From Streptantibioticus rubrisoli (GTDB lineage Bacteria > Actinomycetota > Actinomycetes > Streptomycetales > Streptomycetaceae): a stretch of 64,000 nt of DNA. Under the pieces are notes generated by a model, which saw only the letters and a list, made by a program, of their open reading frames with translations, searched no databases and had not been told where the DNA came from. The stretch is from contig NZ_JANFNH010000001.1 of NCBI RefSeq assembly GCF_024436055.1, positions 608,881-672,880 of the forward strand, in the 5' to 3' direction. The translations under genes and the position numbers were made by a program. Position 1 is the first letter of the stretch. Every line of letters starts with the position of its first letter. Positions 1-7,615 of the stretch are shown in pieces.

Positions 1-233
1 CCATGGAGGTGCGGGTGCAGAAGGTCCATGTGCACCCGGACATAGCGATGGACGGTACAGCTGACCGCATCGACCCCGACAAGTGGCGGCCGCTCATCAT
101 GAGCTTCCAGAAGTTCTACGGCGTCGGCCCGCAGGTGCACCCGTCCACGCTCGCCCAGATCGACGAGGAGCTCTACCGCAGCCCCGACACCGAGCGCGCG
201 CGTATGGCCCCGGTGAGGGGCGCCCTGCGTTAG
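1..233 (+). CDS. Flavin reductase family protein, C-terminal part
   Basis: The reading frame is open from the window edge and stops at 231-233, so only the last roughly 76 residues are present. The stretches DRIDPDKWRPLIMSFQKFYG and GPQVHPSTLAQIDEELYR are typical of the C-terminus of actinobacterial flavin-reductase-like FMN-binding split-barrel proteins, which supply reduced flavin or use FMN directly. The ATG at position 3 is probably internal, because the family is usually about 200 residues. The convergent penicillin-binding protein gene ends 10 bases downstream. The family call is by recognition; the specific substrate cannot be said. Confidence 0.7.
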   Translation, partial: MEVRVQKVHVHPDIAMDGTADRIDPDKWRPLIMSFQKFYGVGPQVHPSTLAQIDEELYRSPDTERARMAPVRGALR

Positions 234-243
234 CCCGCGAGCC

Positions 244-2310
244 TCAACCGCCCTGCGGGAGTCGCACCAGCGAGAAGTGCCCGGCAGGGGCCCCGGCCAG
301 TGCTCCTTCCATCGCGTCGCGCCAGATGGGACCCGCGAGGGTGCCGCCGAACGCCTGGTCGATGATGTCGCCGCCGATGCTCTGGCCGTCCAGGTCCTGG
401 GTGTCGCTGGTGTCGCTGACCACCGTCGCACCCGACAACTGCGGTGTGTAGCCGACGAACCAGACCTGCTTGCTGGCATCGGTGGTGCCGGTCTTGCCCG
501 CGTCGTCGCGATCGGTGAGCCCGGCGGGTTTGCCGGTGCCGTCCTGGACCACGCCCTTGAGCATGGTGGTGATGGTGTCGGCGGTCTGTGCCGACATCAC
601 CCGCGTGCAGTTGGTCCCTGGCACCGCGAGATCGCGGTGGTCGGCCGTGGTCACCGAGGTGATGGCGACCGGTGAGCAGTAGACACCGTGGTTGGCGAAC
701 GTCGCGTAGACGTTCGCCATCTCCAGCGGGGTGAGGTCGTTGCTGCCCAGGGTGAAAGAGGGCACGACCTGCAGCGCCGCGCCGTTGGCCTGGTGGGTGA
801 TGCCGAGTTTGCTGGCCATGCCGGCGACGTTGCACAGGCCGGTGTCGGCCTCGAGCTGGGCGAAGTAGGTGTTGACCGACTGCGCCATCGCGGCGGGCAT
901 GGCGAACGGACCGACCAGTGATGTGCTGTCGTTGTGCACCTCGCCGCTTTGCGGATAGTCGTGTCCGGCACAGTCGGTCATGTCAGGCCAGGGCATGGAG
1001 TAGGGGGACGGATACCGCTGGGACGGCTGGAGACCGTCCTCCAACGCGGCTGCCGCGACGATCGGTTTGAACGTCGATCCGGTCGGGAAGCCAACGCCAC
1101 CACCCATGTTGGCGCTGACGTTGAGGTTGATCTCCGTCTGGTTCGGGCCGACTCCATAGTCACGGCTCTGCCCCATGGCGACGATCGCGCCGGTGCCGGG
1201 CCGCACCAGGGTCATGGCGGTGGCGGCCTGGTCGGTGGGGTAGACGTGCGAGGTGACGGACTGCTCAAGTGCCTGCTGGGCCTTGGGATCCAGTGTGGTG
1301 TGGATCCGCAGTCCCCCGTGCTGCCAGAGCGCTTGGCGCTGGGCGGCGGACCTGCCGAACGCCGGGTCAGTCAGCACGATCCGGCGTACGTAGTCGCAGA
1401 AGAACCCCTCACCCTGTTGTGCGGTGATGCAACCCTGCCGGGGTGTACTGACCTTGAGCTGGATCGGGGTGCGGATCGCCCGCCGGGCCTGGGCGGAGGT
1501 GATGCTCCCGTACTGGGCCATCTTGCGCAGCACGGTGTCGCGGCGCTGCTTGGCCAGTGCGGGGTGCACGGTCGGGTCGTAGGACGACGGTGACTGGACC
1601 AGCCCGGCGAGCAGTGCGGCCTGTGTCAGCGACAGGTCCTTGGCGTGGACGCTGAAGTACCGTTCGGCTGCCGCTTCGATCCCGTAGGCCTGTTCGCCGA
1701 AGTAGGTGATGTTGAGGTAGTTGGTGAGGATCTGGTCCTTGCTGAGGGTCTGCTCGACCTTGATGGCGTAGCGCAGCTCCTGGACCTTGCGGCCGAGGGT
1801 CTGCCGCTGCGCCCGCAGTACGGCCCGCTTGTCGTCGCCCGCCTCGTCGACGAAGACGTTCTTGACGTACTGCTGGGTCAGGGTGGAGGCACCCTGCACG
1901 ACACCACCACTGGCCGCGTTGGTGTTGAGCGCGCGCAGAACGCCCTTCACGTCGATGGCACCGTGCTGGTAGAAGCGGTGGTCCTCGATGTCGATCAGCG
2001 CCGTGCGCATGACGGGAGCGATCTGGTTCTCCGGCACCACAATCCGGTCGCGGTCGTAGACCGTGGCGATCAGACCGCCGTCGGCGTCGTAGATCGACGT
2101 GGCCTGGGCGAGCGGCGGTGCTTTGAGCTCGTCGGGAAGGTCGTTGAAGTCCTCTGTCGCTGCCTTGGCGCTGACCCCGATGGCGCCGACCGCGGGTAGC
2201 GCGAGACCGGCCGCCAGTACCCCGGCCAGAATGCACGTACCCATCAAGCGGCAGGCAAGGCGGACCTTGGACACGGCCCGACCCGAATCCATGAGTGGCA
2301 TAGTCCGCAC
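244..2310 (-). CDS. Class A penicillin-binding protein (transglycosylase/transpeptidase)
   Basis: This is a bifunctional peptidoglycan synthase of about 688 residues that polymerises and cross-links cell-wall glycan outside the membrane. An N-terminal membrane anchor lies near residues 22-48. The GT51 glycosyltransferase domain carries the catalytic EDHRFYQHG motif (Glu near 109) and the QGASTLTQQ motif. The transpeptidase domain has STFK (serine near 412), SVN (near 478) and KTG (near 606), the three canonical penicillin-binding motifs. The longest start is GTG at 2310; ATG at 2301 is equally possible and neither has a convincing ribosome-binding site. It stands alone on the minus strand, convergent with the flavin reductase gene. 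No missing catalytic residue is seen. Confidence 0.92.
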   Translation of the reverse strand: MRTMPLMDSGRAVSKVRLACRLMGTCILAGVLAAGLALPAVGAIGVSAKAATEDFNDLPDELKAPPLAQATSIYDADGGLIATVYDRDRIVVPENQIAPVMRTALIDIEDHRFYQHGAIDVKGVLRALNTNAASGGVVQGASTLTQQYVKNVFVDEAGDDKRAVLRAQRQTLGRKVQELRYAIKVEQTLSKDQILTNYLNITYFGEQAYGIEAAAERYFSVHAKDLSLTQAALLAGLVQSPSSYDPTVHPALAKQRRDTVLRKMAQYGSITSAQARRAIRTPIQLKVSTPRQGCITAQQGEGFFCDYVRRIVLTDPAFGRSAAQRQALWQHGGLRIHTTLDPKAQQALEQSVTSHVYPTDQAATAMTLVRPGTGAIVAMGQSRDYGVGPNQTEINLNVSANMGGGVGFPTGSTFKPIVAAAALEDGLQPSQRYPSPYSMPWPDMTDCAGHDYPQSGEVHNDSTSLVGPFAMPAAMAQSVNTYFAQLEADTGLCNVAGMASKLGITHQANGAALQVVPSFTLGSNDLTPLEMANVYATFANHGVYCSPVAITSVTTADHRDLAVPGTNCTRVMSAQTADTITTMLKGVVQDGTGKPAGLTDRDDAGKTGTTDASKQVWFVGYTPQLSGATVVSDTSDTQDLDGQSIGGDIIDQAFGGTLAGPIWRDAMEGALAGAPAGHFSLVRLPQGG

Positions 2311-2414
2311 GTTACGTCGCCTGGCTGTGTAAGAAACCTGTTGCGCGCGGCGCGTTACGCAGCGACCCCCAGGGTGTCAGCTGGCGTTGACCCCCAGGTC
2401 ACCCGGTCGATGGG

Positions 2415-2800
2415 TCACACCGTCAGGAGCCGATCGCGTAGCTTGGCGATCAACTCCTCGGTCGCGCTGAGCCGTTCGGTGGCATAGCGGTGCACCGAGC
2501 CGTGGTGGACCGTGAGGTCGGCGAGGACAGCCGGATGACCTCCGCCAGGGCTCGTCCGAAACCCGGCCAGCGCAGCGTGCGCCGCGGATTGGCGGCACGC
2601 CAGTCGGCGATGAGCCGGTCCGTGGCCAGTTCGGTGAGCGCGAAGTCCTCATGCGCGCCACTCGACGAGCGCCCGCCAGGGAAGCGCCGGGCGCGGTCCT
2701 GGATCTCGACCGGCTCCTCGGCCCCGGTGCGGAGGGCGAACATGGGCTCGTCGAGCGCCGCCTTGACGATCCGGCAGCGGCCCTGGACGCAAACCAGTAC
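2415..2800 (-). pseudogene. Frameshifted gene of unknown family
   Basis: Two adjacent minus-strand frames with normal GC-rich third positions read as one protein if joined. The first runs through QGRCRIVKAALDEPMFALRT to WPGFGRALAEVIR. The second continues as AVLADLTVHHGSVHRYATER and ends at the stop near 2415. The switch lies near 2533, and an in-frame stop sits upstream near 2815, so no intact start-to-stop gene exists. I do not recognise the family. A sequencing error or decay could both explain it. The rest of 2311-2953 holds no other credible gene; ORFs there have shadow-like composition rich in Arg and Ser. Confidence 0.4.
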
Positions 2801-2953
2801 CGGGTCGGCGCTTCACACGGCGCGGTCGAGCATGAACGCGCCCTCTGGCGCGCGAGTACGGAGCTCGCGTTCTCCCGCGCGAGAGGGCCTGCGACAAGAT
2901 GGTCGGCGTACCGGTGACCGCGGCGCAGCCGCCATCGCAACAGCTCCCTACGG

Positions 2954-3832
2954 GTGAAAGGTCGTCATCCAGTGCAAGCGACACTCGGCCCTACCCAGCG
3001 CCTTTGGCCAGCAGCCTTGTTGGCAGTCGTGGCCTTGGCTGCGGCGACGCTCTCCGGGTGCGGCGCCGACCGTACGACCACCCCCGGACCGGCCAGGCCG
3101 GTCGAGTCAGCCAACGCCACCAAGGTGAGACTGCCTCCCGTCCACGGTGGCTTCGACTACCAGATCGGCGGGTCCTACTCGCCGCCGCCGGGCGTGGCGA
3201 TCGTCAGCCGCGACCACAGCGCCTCCCCGGCGACCGGGGTCTACAACATCTGCTACGTCAACGCGTTCCAGGCCCAGTCGGGTGAGCAGGGCCAGTGGCC
3301 CGCCGACCTGTTGCTGCACGACAGGAACGGCCAGCTGGTCATCGACCGCGACTGGAACGAGGCGCTGCTGGACATCGGCACCCCCGGCAAACGCGCCCGC
3401 GTGGCGGCCAGGATCGACCGGTGGATCGACGAATGCGCGGCGAAGGGCTTCAACGCCGTCGAGCCCGACAACTACGACAGCTACAGCCGATCAGACGGCC
3501 TGCTCACCGCGAACGACGCCGTCGCGTTCGTCACCCTGCTCGCCGACCACGCACATGCGCGCGGTCTGGCCGTCGGCCAGAAGAACACGGCGGAGCTGGC
3601 GAGCAGTCGCTCCCGCACCCACCTCGACTTCGCCGTCGCCGAAGAGTGTGCCGAGTACGACGAATGCGGCACGTACGCCGCTGCGTTCGCCGACCACGTC
3701 GTCGTGGTCGAGTACACCGACCAGGGCTTGCGGAAGGCATGCTCGGCCTTCGGCAATCGGCTCAGCATCGTAAGGCGGGACCGGGAAGTCACCGCCCCGC
3801 ACGACAACGGATACGTCCGCGGGACGTGTTAG
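2954..3832 (+). CDS. GH114 endo-alpha-1,4-polygalactosaminidase-like lipoprotein
   Basis: The predicted product is a 292-residue exported lipoprotein: a hydrophobic N-terminal segment ends in the lipobox LSGC, followed by a Thr/Pro-rich linker. The body has the GH114-type TIM-barrel sequence, including VYNICYVNAFQAQ, the RNGQLVIDRDWNEALLDI region and VEPDNYDSY. The family cleaves alpha-1,4-linked galactosamine polymers, so a role in exopolysaccharide degradation or remodelling at the cell surface is inferred. GTG at 2954 is the longest start; GTG at 2972 has a better spaced GAAAGG and would still leave a signal peptide. It is convergent with the PNPOx-family gene, 13 bases apart. Confidence 0.85.
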   Translation: MKGRHPVQATLGPTQRLWPAALLAVVALAAATLSGCGADRTTTPGPARPVESANATKVRLPPVHGGFDYQIGGSYSPPPGVAIVSRDHSASPATGVYNICYVNAFQAQSGEQGQWPADLLLHDRNGQLVIDRDWNEALLDIGTPGKRARVAARIDRWIDECAAKGFNAVEPDNYDSYSRSDGLLTANDAVAFVTLLADHAHARGLAVGQKNTAELASSRSRTHLDFAVAEECAEYDECGTYAAAFADHVVVVEYTDQGLRKACSAFGNRLSIVRRDREVTAPHDNGYVRGTC

Positions 3833-3845
3833 GGGCGGCTCCTCG

Positions 3846-4490
3846 TCATGGCTGAAGTCGCTGGTGGGTCCAGACGCTGGTGGTGGCGTCGGCGCGGTCG
3901 TAGCGCAGTCGGCGGTGCAGCCGGTCGGGGCTGCCGTACCAGAACTCGACGGACCGCGGCACGAGCCGGTAGCCGGTCCACTCGGCCGGGCGCGCGATGT
4001 CGGTGCCGGACTCGACCAACGCCTTTGCCCTGCCGCGCAGTTCCGCCTCGCTCTCCAGCGGACGGCTCTGTTGCGAGACCGCGGTCGTGGCTTGTGCGGC
4101 GAGCGGACGGCGCGCGAAAAGGGCGTCGGACTCCTGCTCGGTGAGCGTCTCGACCGGCCCCTGCACCGTGAGCTGCTGAAGCGTTTCACGCCAGTAGAAA
4201 GTCATCGACGCCCAGGGCGAGACCGCCAGCTCACGGCCCTTGCGGCTGCCGCGGAAGCTGGTGAACAGCAGCCCGCGCTCCTCCACCTCCTTCACGAGCA
4301 CGACCCGGCTGGAGACCCGCCCTGCCGCGTCGGCCGTCGCGAGCACTGTCGCATGCGGTTCACGGACGCCGCGTTGTACGGCTGACTCCAGCCACTGGCG
4401 CAGCAGTTCCCGCGGTTCGCGTGGTGGAACGTCGAACTCCGGCAGTACCAGGCTGGTGTCGCCGGTGAGTGCTTGTGCCTGCGCTGTCAT
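3846..4490 (-). CDS. Pyridoxamine 5'-phosphate oxidase family protein (PdxH/PhzG-like)
   Basis: This 214-residue FMN-dependent oxidase-like protein follows the PdxH layout. It has the N-terminal LLRQWLESAVQRGVREPHA helix, the FMN-binding SSRVVLVKEVEERGLLFTSF strand pair, the SRKGRELAVSPWASMTFYW segment, and the C-terminal WTGYRLVPRSVEFWYG and RLHRRLRYDR motifs that bind the pyridoxal phosphate or ring substrate in the family. The start at 4490 gives the family's normal length; an in-frame upstream ATG at 4550 adds an atypical leader. Whether it makes pyridoxal phosphate or, like PhzG, oxidises a phenazine-type metabolite cannot be told; no phenazine genes lie nearby. Confidence 0.85.
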   Translation of the reverse strand: MTAQAQALTGDTSLVLPEFDVPPREPRELLRQWLESAVQRGVREPHATVLATADAAGRVSSRVVLVKEVEERGLLFTSFRGSRKGRELAVSPWASMTFYWRETLQQLTVQGPVETLTEQESDALFARRPLAAQATTAVSQQSRPLESEAELRGRAKALVESGTDIARPAEWTGYRLVPRSVEFWYGSPDRLHRRLRYDRADATTSVWTHQRLQP

Positions 4491-4608
4491 GAGGGCCCCC
4501 ACGTAACCGGCGTCCGCTTGAACCATGATCACAGCATGCCGATCTTCCACCGCTGGGTCTACCTCCCCGGCGCAAGGCTGTTCGGCCGCGGTCAGCCGAC
4601 GGGCCGCG

Positions 4609-5532
4609 CTACGGGCGAGAGTCCTCTGTCATGCCGAGGCGTTCGAGCAGTAGTCCTTCACGGGTGGACCAGGGGCAGATCTCCACGTCCTCCACCCCGC
4701 ACGCCTCCATGAGGCTCTCGGCCACCAGTGCCCCCGCCAGAGACTGCCCGGCGCGGTGTCGTGAGATGCCCGGCAGGCTGATGCGGTGGTCTGGGCCGGG
4801 GGAACCCAACAGCGTTATGCGCGAACGCAGTTGGTGCAGTGACAGCTTGTGGGAGTGCCGACGCGGGTTGGCGAACCGTGCGAGTTGTTCGAAGGTTTTG
4901 GAGCAGGCGAGGACGCGGTCGCCCCGCGCGGCACGCGGTACGCCCGGGGGCCTGTTCAGGCACTGGCGCAGGTACCGCCGTACCTCGGCCAGGCGTCGCC
5001 CGGACGGAAGTAAGCCGCCGGGCAGCCATTGCCGGGTGATCATGCGGGCTCCCAGCGGCAGCGAGCGTACGAAGCGCGGCTGGTCGCCTGTGCCTGAGGC
5101 CATCTCCACGGTGCCGCCGCCGATGTCCAGGACCACCATCGGTTCTGTCCTGCCGCCCGCCCACGTACGGGCGGCCACATAAGTCAGCCGCGCTTCCTCC
5201 TCACCGGGCAGCACCCGTAGCCACATGCCTGTCTTGCGGGCGATCCCGGCGATGACTTCGTCCCGGTTGGGGGCGTCCCGGATCACGGATGTGGCGAAGG
5301 CGAAGAGATCCGACGGGCGAGGACGCGGATCAGCGGTCACCGCCTCAACCACCGCCCGCTGCACACTCTCAACCCCCGCCTCGCCCAGGCGCCCCTTCTG
5401 GTCGAGTGCCTCGTGCAGCCGTAGCCGTACCTTGTGGGAGAAGACGGGGTCCAGTACCGAACCGGGGCGCCAGCGCACCACGGTGAGAAGAGCGCTGTGG
5501 CACCCGACGTCGAGTACCGCTGTTTGGCGCAT
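4609..5532 (-). CDS. Ppx/GppA family phosphatase
   Basis: The 307-residue product belongs to the ASKHA-fold exopolyphosphatase/guanosine pentaphosphatase family. Visible motifs are the phosphate-1 loop AVLDVGCHSALLTVV, the FATSVIRDAPNRDEV stretch, the LPGEEEARLTY segment and the glycine-rich phosphate-2 loop MVVLDIGGGTVEMASG. The start at 5532 is chosen because GGGAGG lies 7 bases upstream and because MRQTAVLDVG is the normal N-terminus; the longer ORF to 5709 has no family character. The family hydrolyses polyphosphate or pppGpp and so links to the stringent response. Which substrate applies is not visible. Confidence 0.88.
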   Translation of the reverse strand: MRQTAVLDVGCHSALLTVVRWRPGSVLDPVFSHKVRLRLHEALDQKGRLGEAGVESVQRAVVEAVTADPRPRPSDLFAFATSVIRDAPNRDEVIAGIARKTGMWLRVLPGEEEARLTYVAARTWAGGRTEPMVVLDIGGGTVEMASGTGDQPRFVRSLPLGARMITRQWLPGGLLPSGRRLAEVRRYLRQCLNRPPGVPRAARGDRVLACSKTFEQLARFANPRRHSHKLSLHQLRSRITLLGSPGPDHRISLPGISRHRAGQSLAGALVAESLMEACGVEDVEICPWSTREGLLLERLGMTEDSRP

Positions 5533-5730
5533 GCAGCCACCTCCCCGACCCGGCATGCGTTCCGTAACCATGGTGTCACACTTCGTGGTTGCGGTGTTGA
5601 AGTCATCGCGCGGCGTCGATCGATCCCGCGTGGTGGCCTGGGGTGTGATGCGTATCACCTGCGGCGGCGTCACGGTTTCGGGCTGCGTGGTGTCTCCATG
5701 GTTGATCAAGTTCGGGGCCAGAGGAGGGCG

Positions 5731-5754
5731 ATGGACATGCGGGGTGCGCGTTGA
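5731..5754 (+). CDS. Seven-residue leader ORF overlapping the sigma gene start
   Basis: ATG at 5731 is preceded by the excellent ribosome-binding sequence GAGGAGGGCG and encodes MDMRGAR followed by TGA at 5752-5754. That stop overlaps the TTG start (5751) of the sigma-factor gene, an arrangement typical of translational coupling. The sigma gene has no other Shine-Dalgarno close to its TTG, so ribosomes finishing the leader could restart there. It is equally possible that a one-base error hides a longer N-terminus of the sigma factor. Confidence 0.35.
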   Translation: MDMRGAR

Positions 5755-6650
5755 GCGGGGAGCAGGACTTCGCTGAGTGCCGGTCGCTGTTGTTCACGAT
5801 CGCCTACGAGATTCTTGGTAGCGCGGCCGACGCCGAGGATGTGGTGCAGGAAAGCTACATCCGGTGGCACCGTGCCAGTCGGGAGCACATCGAGCATCCG
5901 CGCGCCTACCTGGTGCGTACCGTCACCCGGCAGGCGCTGAACCATCTGCGCGCGGCGCGGCGGCGGCGGGAGGAGTACGTCGGGCCCTGGCTTCCCGAAC
6001 CGATCCGCACCGGGCCGGATGTGAGCGAGGACGCCGTGCTCGCGGAGTCGGTGTCCATCGCGATGCTGCTGGTCCTGGAGACACTGAGCCCGGATGAACG
6101 CGCGGTGTTCGTGCTGCGCGAGGTGTTCGGCTACTTGCACCATGAAGTCGCGGAGGTGGTCGGTAAGCCGGAGGCCACGGTGCGTCAGATCGCCCACCGA
6201 GCCCGCGAACACGTGCGGTCACGGCGCAGGCGCTTCCAGCACGACCCGCGGACGGCGGAGGAGATCGTCGGCCGGTTCCTGCAGGCGGCCAACACCGGCG
6301 ATGTCACAGCGTTGATGGGCCTGCTGGCGCCGGGTGTGGTCCACATCTCCGACGGCGGGGGCCGGGTCACCGCGGCCCGCCGCCCGGTCAGGGGACGCGA
6401 GCAGGTCGCCCGGTTCGTCGCCGGGGTCGCCAGGACAAGTGAGCCGGGAGCCAGGTTCGAGCTCGCGAGCTACAACGCCTTGCCCGCGGTGCTGTGCCGC
6501 TCGGGCGACCAGCTCGACTACGTGCTCATCTTCGAGATCGCCGACACCCGCATCCATGGCATGTATGCCGTACGCAACCCCGACAAGTTGGGCGCCGCCG
6601 TCATCGCGCGCCCCCTGGCCAGGAGAAGGAACGAGACATGGAAACCGTGA
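5751..6650 (+). CDS. ECF RNA polymerase sigma factor, SigJ-like with SnoaL domain
   Basis: This 299-residue ECF sigma factor directs RNA polymerase to an unknown promoter set. Sigma region 2 occupies about residues 8-75 (LLFTIAYEILGSAADAEDVV), region 4 about 110-160 (LSPDERAVFVLREVFGYLHH and a helix-turn-helix with EATVRQIAHRAREHV), and a SnoaL/NTF2-like domain fills the C-terminus. In SigJ-type factors this domain modulates activity in place of a separate anti-sigma factor, and no anti-sigma gene is seen nearby. The start is TTG at 5751, overlapping a seven-codon leader ORF. The 3' end overlaps the SRPBCC gene by 13 bases, so the two are almost certainly one operon. Confidence 0.9.
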   Translation: MSGEQDFAECRSLLFTIAYEILGSAADAEDVVQESYIRWHRASREHIEHPRAYLVRTVTRQALNHLRAARRRREEYVGPWLPEPIRTGPDVSEDAVLAESVSIAMLLVLETLSPDERAVFVLREVFGYLHHEVAEVVGKPEATVRQIAHRAREHVRSRRRRFQHDPRTAEEIVGRFLQAANTGDVTALMGLLAPGVVHISDGGGRVTAARRPVRGREQVARFVAGVARTSEPGARFELASYNALPAVLCRSGDQLDYVLIFEIADTRIHGMYAVRNPDKLGAAVIARPLARRRNETWKP

Positions 6651-7129
6651 CAGTGCGACGTGTCATCGCGGCACCGATCACCGATGTGTTCGACTGGTGC
6701 GCCACGACCACCAACTACACCCGCTCCCCGTTCGTCCTGAAGGCGCGACTGGCCCGACCGGGCCTTGGCGCGCCCTACGGAGTCGGTGCGGTGCGTTTGC
6801 ACACATGGCTGATCGGCTGGTTCCGCGAACGGATCACCGCCTACAACCCGCCGTACGACTTCGACTACGTCGTCGATCGGAGCTTTCCACCGGCCCGGCA
6901 TGAGTTGGGCCGTATGACCTTCACCGAAGTCGCCGAGGGCACCGAGGTGGTCTGGACGACCACCTCCGAGGTCCGCCTTCCCTTCGGCGCGGCCATCACC
7001 CGCGTGCTCGTCAAACCACTCATCGCCCACGTCTTCGGAAAGATCCTCGACGCCGCTGACCAGGTGCTCACGAGTAACCCGGCCAGCCGCACCTCACCCG
7101 CTGGTGGCAGGGTGACCGACCAGCCCTGA
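6638..7129 (+). CDS. SRPBCC family protein
   Basis: The product is 163 residues and shows the START/SRPBCC pattern: an N-terminal strand TVRRVIAAPITDVFDWCATT, central strands around FDYVVDRSF and FTEVAEGTEVVWTT, and a long C-terminal helix near KPLIAHVFGKILDAADQVL. Such proteins bind hydrophobic ligands or act as cyclases and lipid-transfer proteins. ATG at 6638 is chosen because AGGAGAAGG lies 8 bases upstream; it overlaps the sigma gene by 13 bases. Co-transcription suggests its product is either a target or a ligand-sensing partner of that sigma system, which is inference. Confidence 0.82.
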   Translation: METVTVRRVIAAPITDVFDWCATTTNYTRSPFVLKARLARPGLGAPYGVGAVRLHTWLIGWFRERITAYNPPYDFDYVVDRSFPPARHELGRMTFTEVAEGTEVVWTTTSEVRLPFGAAITRVLVKPLIAHVFGKILDAADQVLTSNPASRTSPAGGRVTDQP

Positions 7130-7615
7130 TCCCACCGGGAACTTCGCGGCGGGGCCTGGCCGCAGCACCGGTCACTGGTGTCGGTGGTGCCTTTGGTCAG
7201 GCCCCGGGTGCTGGACGGGGGTTCGGATGACGCCCCTGACGTCAGTCCGGCCTTTGTGCAAGCTTTACTTCGCGGGACGGCGCGACGCCACGTGACATGT
7301 GAAATTGTACCGCTGTCATGCTCTGGTCATGCACGCGGTCGCGCGTGCCCGCCCCTTCTCGGGAGCACCCACGTGAGTAGCGCCCAGCGAAACGGCAGCG
7401 TACGCAAGAGCTCTGACGGAGCATCACCTCCGCCTGTGACGTGAACCGGGCCTCGCTCACCAGCCCGTTGGAGCGCTCTCCGCGCATCGATGTGGTCCCT
7501 GCGGGCCCGTGCGACCGCACCCGCGCCTGACGCCGGCACGCACGGCGTGACGCCCGCGTGCCCGCGCCAACTTCTCACGCTGCCCGTCCTCGTACCCACC
7601 CCGAAGGAGAGCCCC
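7130..7615. other. Intergenic region without a recognised gene
   Basis: These 486 bases separate the SRPBCC gene from the secreted-protein gene. I see no ORF with family character. A stretch near 7295-7325 (around GTGACATGTGAAATTGTACC) is AT-richer than its surroundings and is a plausible promoter area for the downstream gene. No convincing -10/-35 pair can be assigned. Confidence 0.4.
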
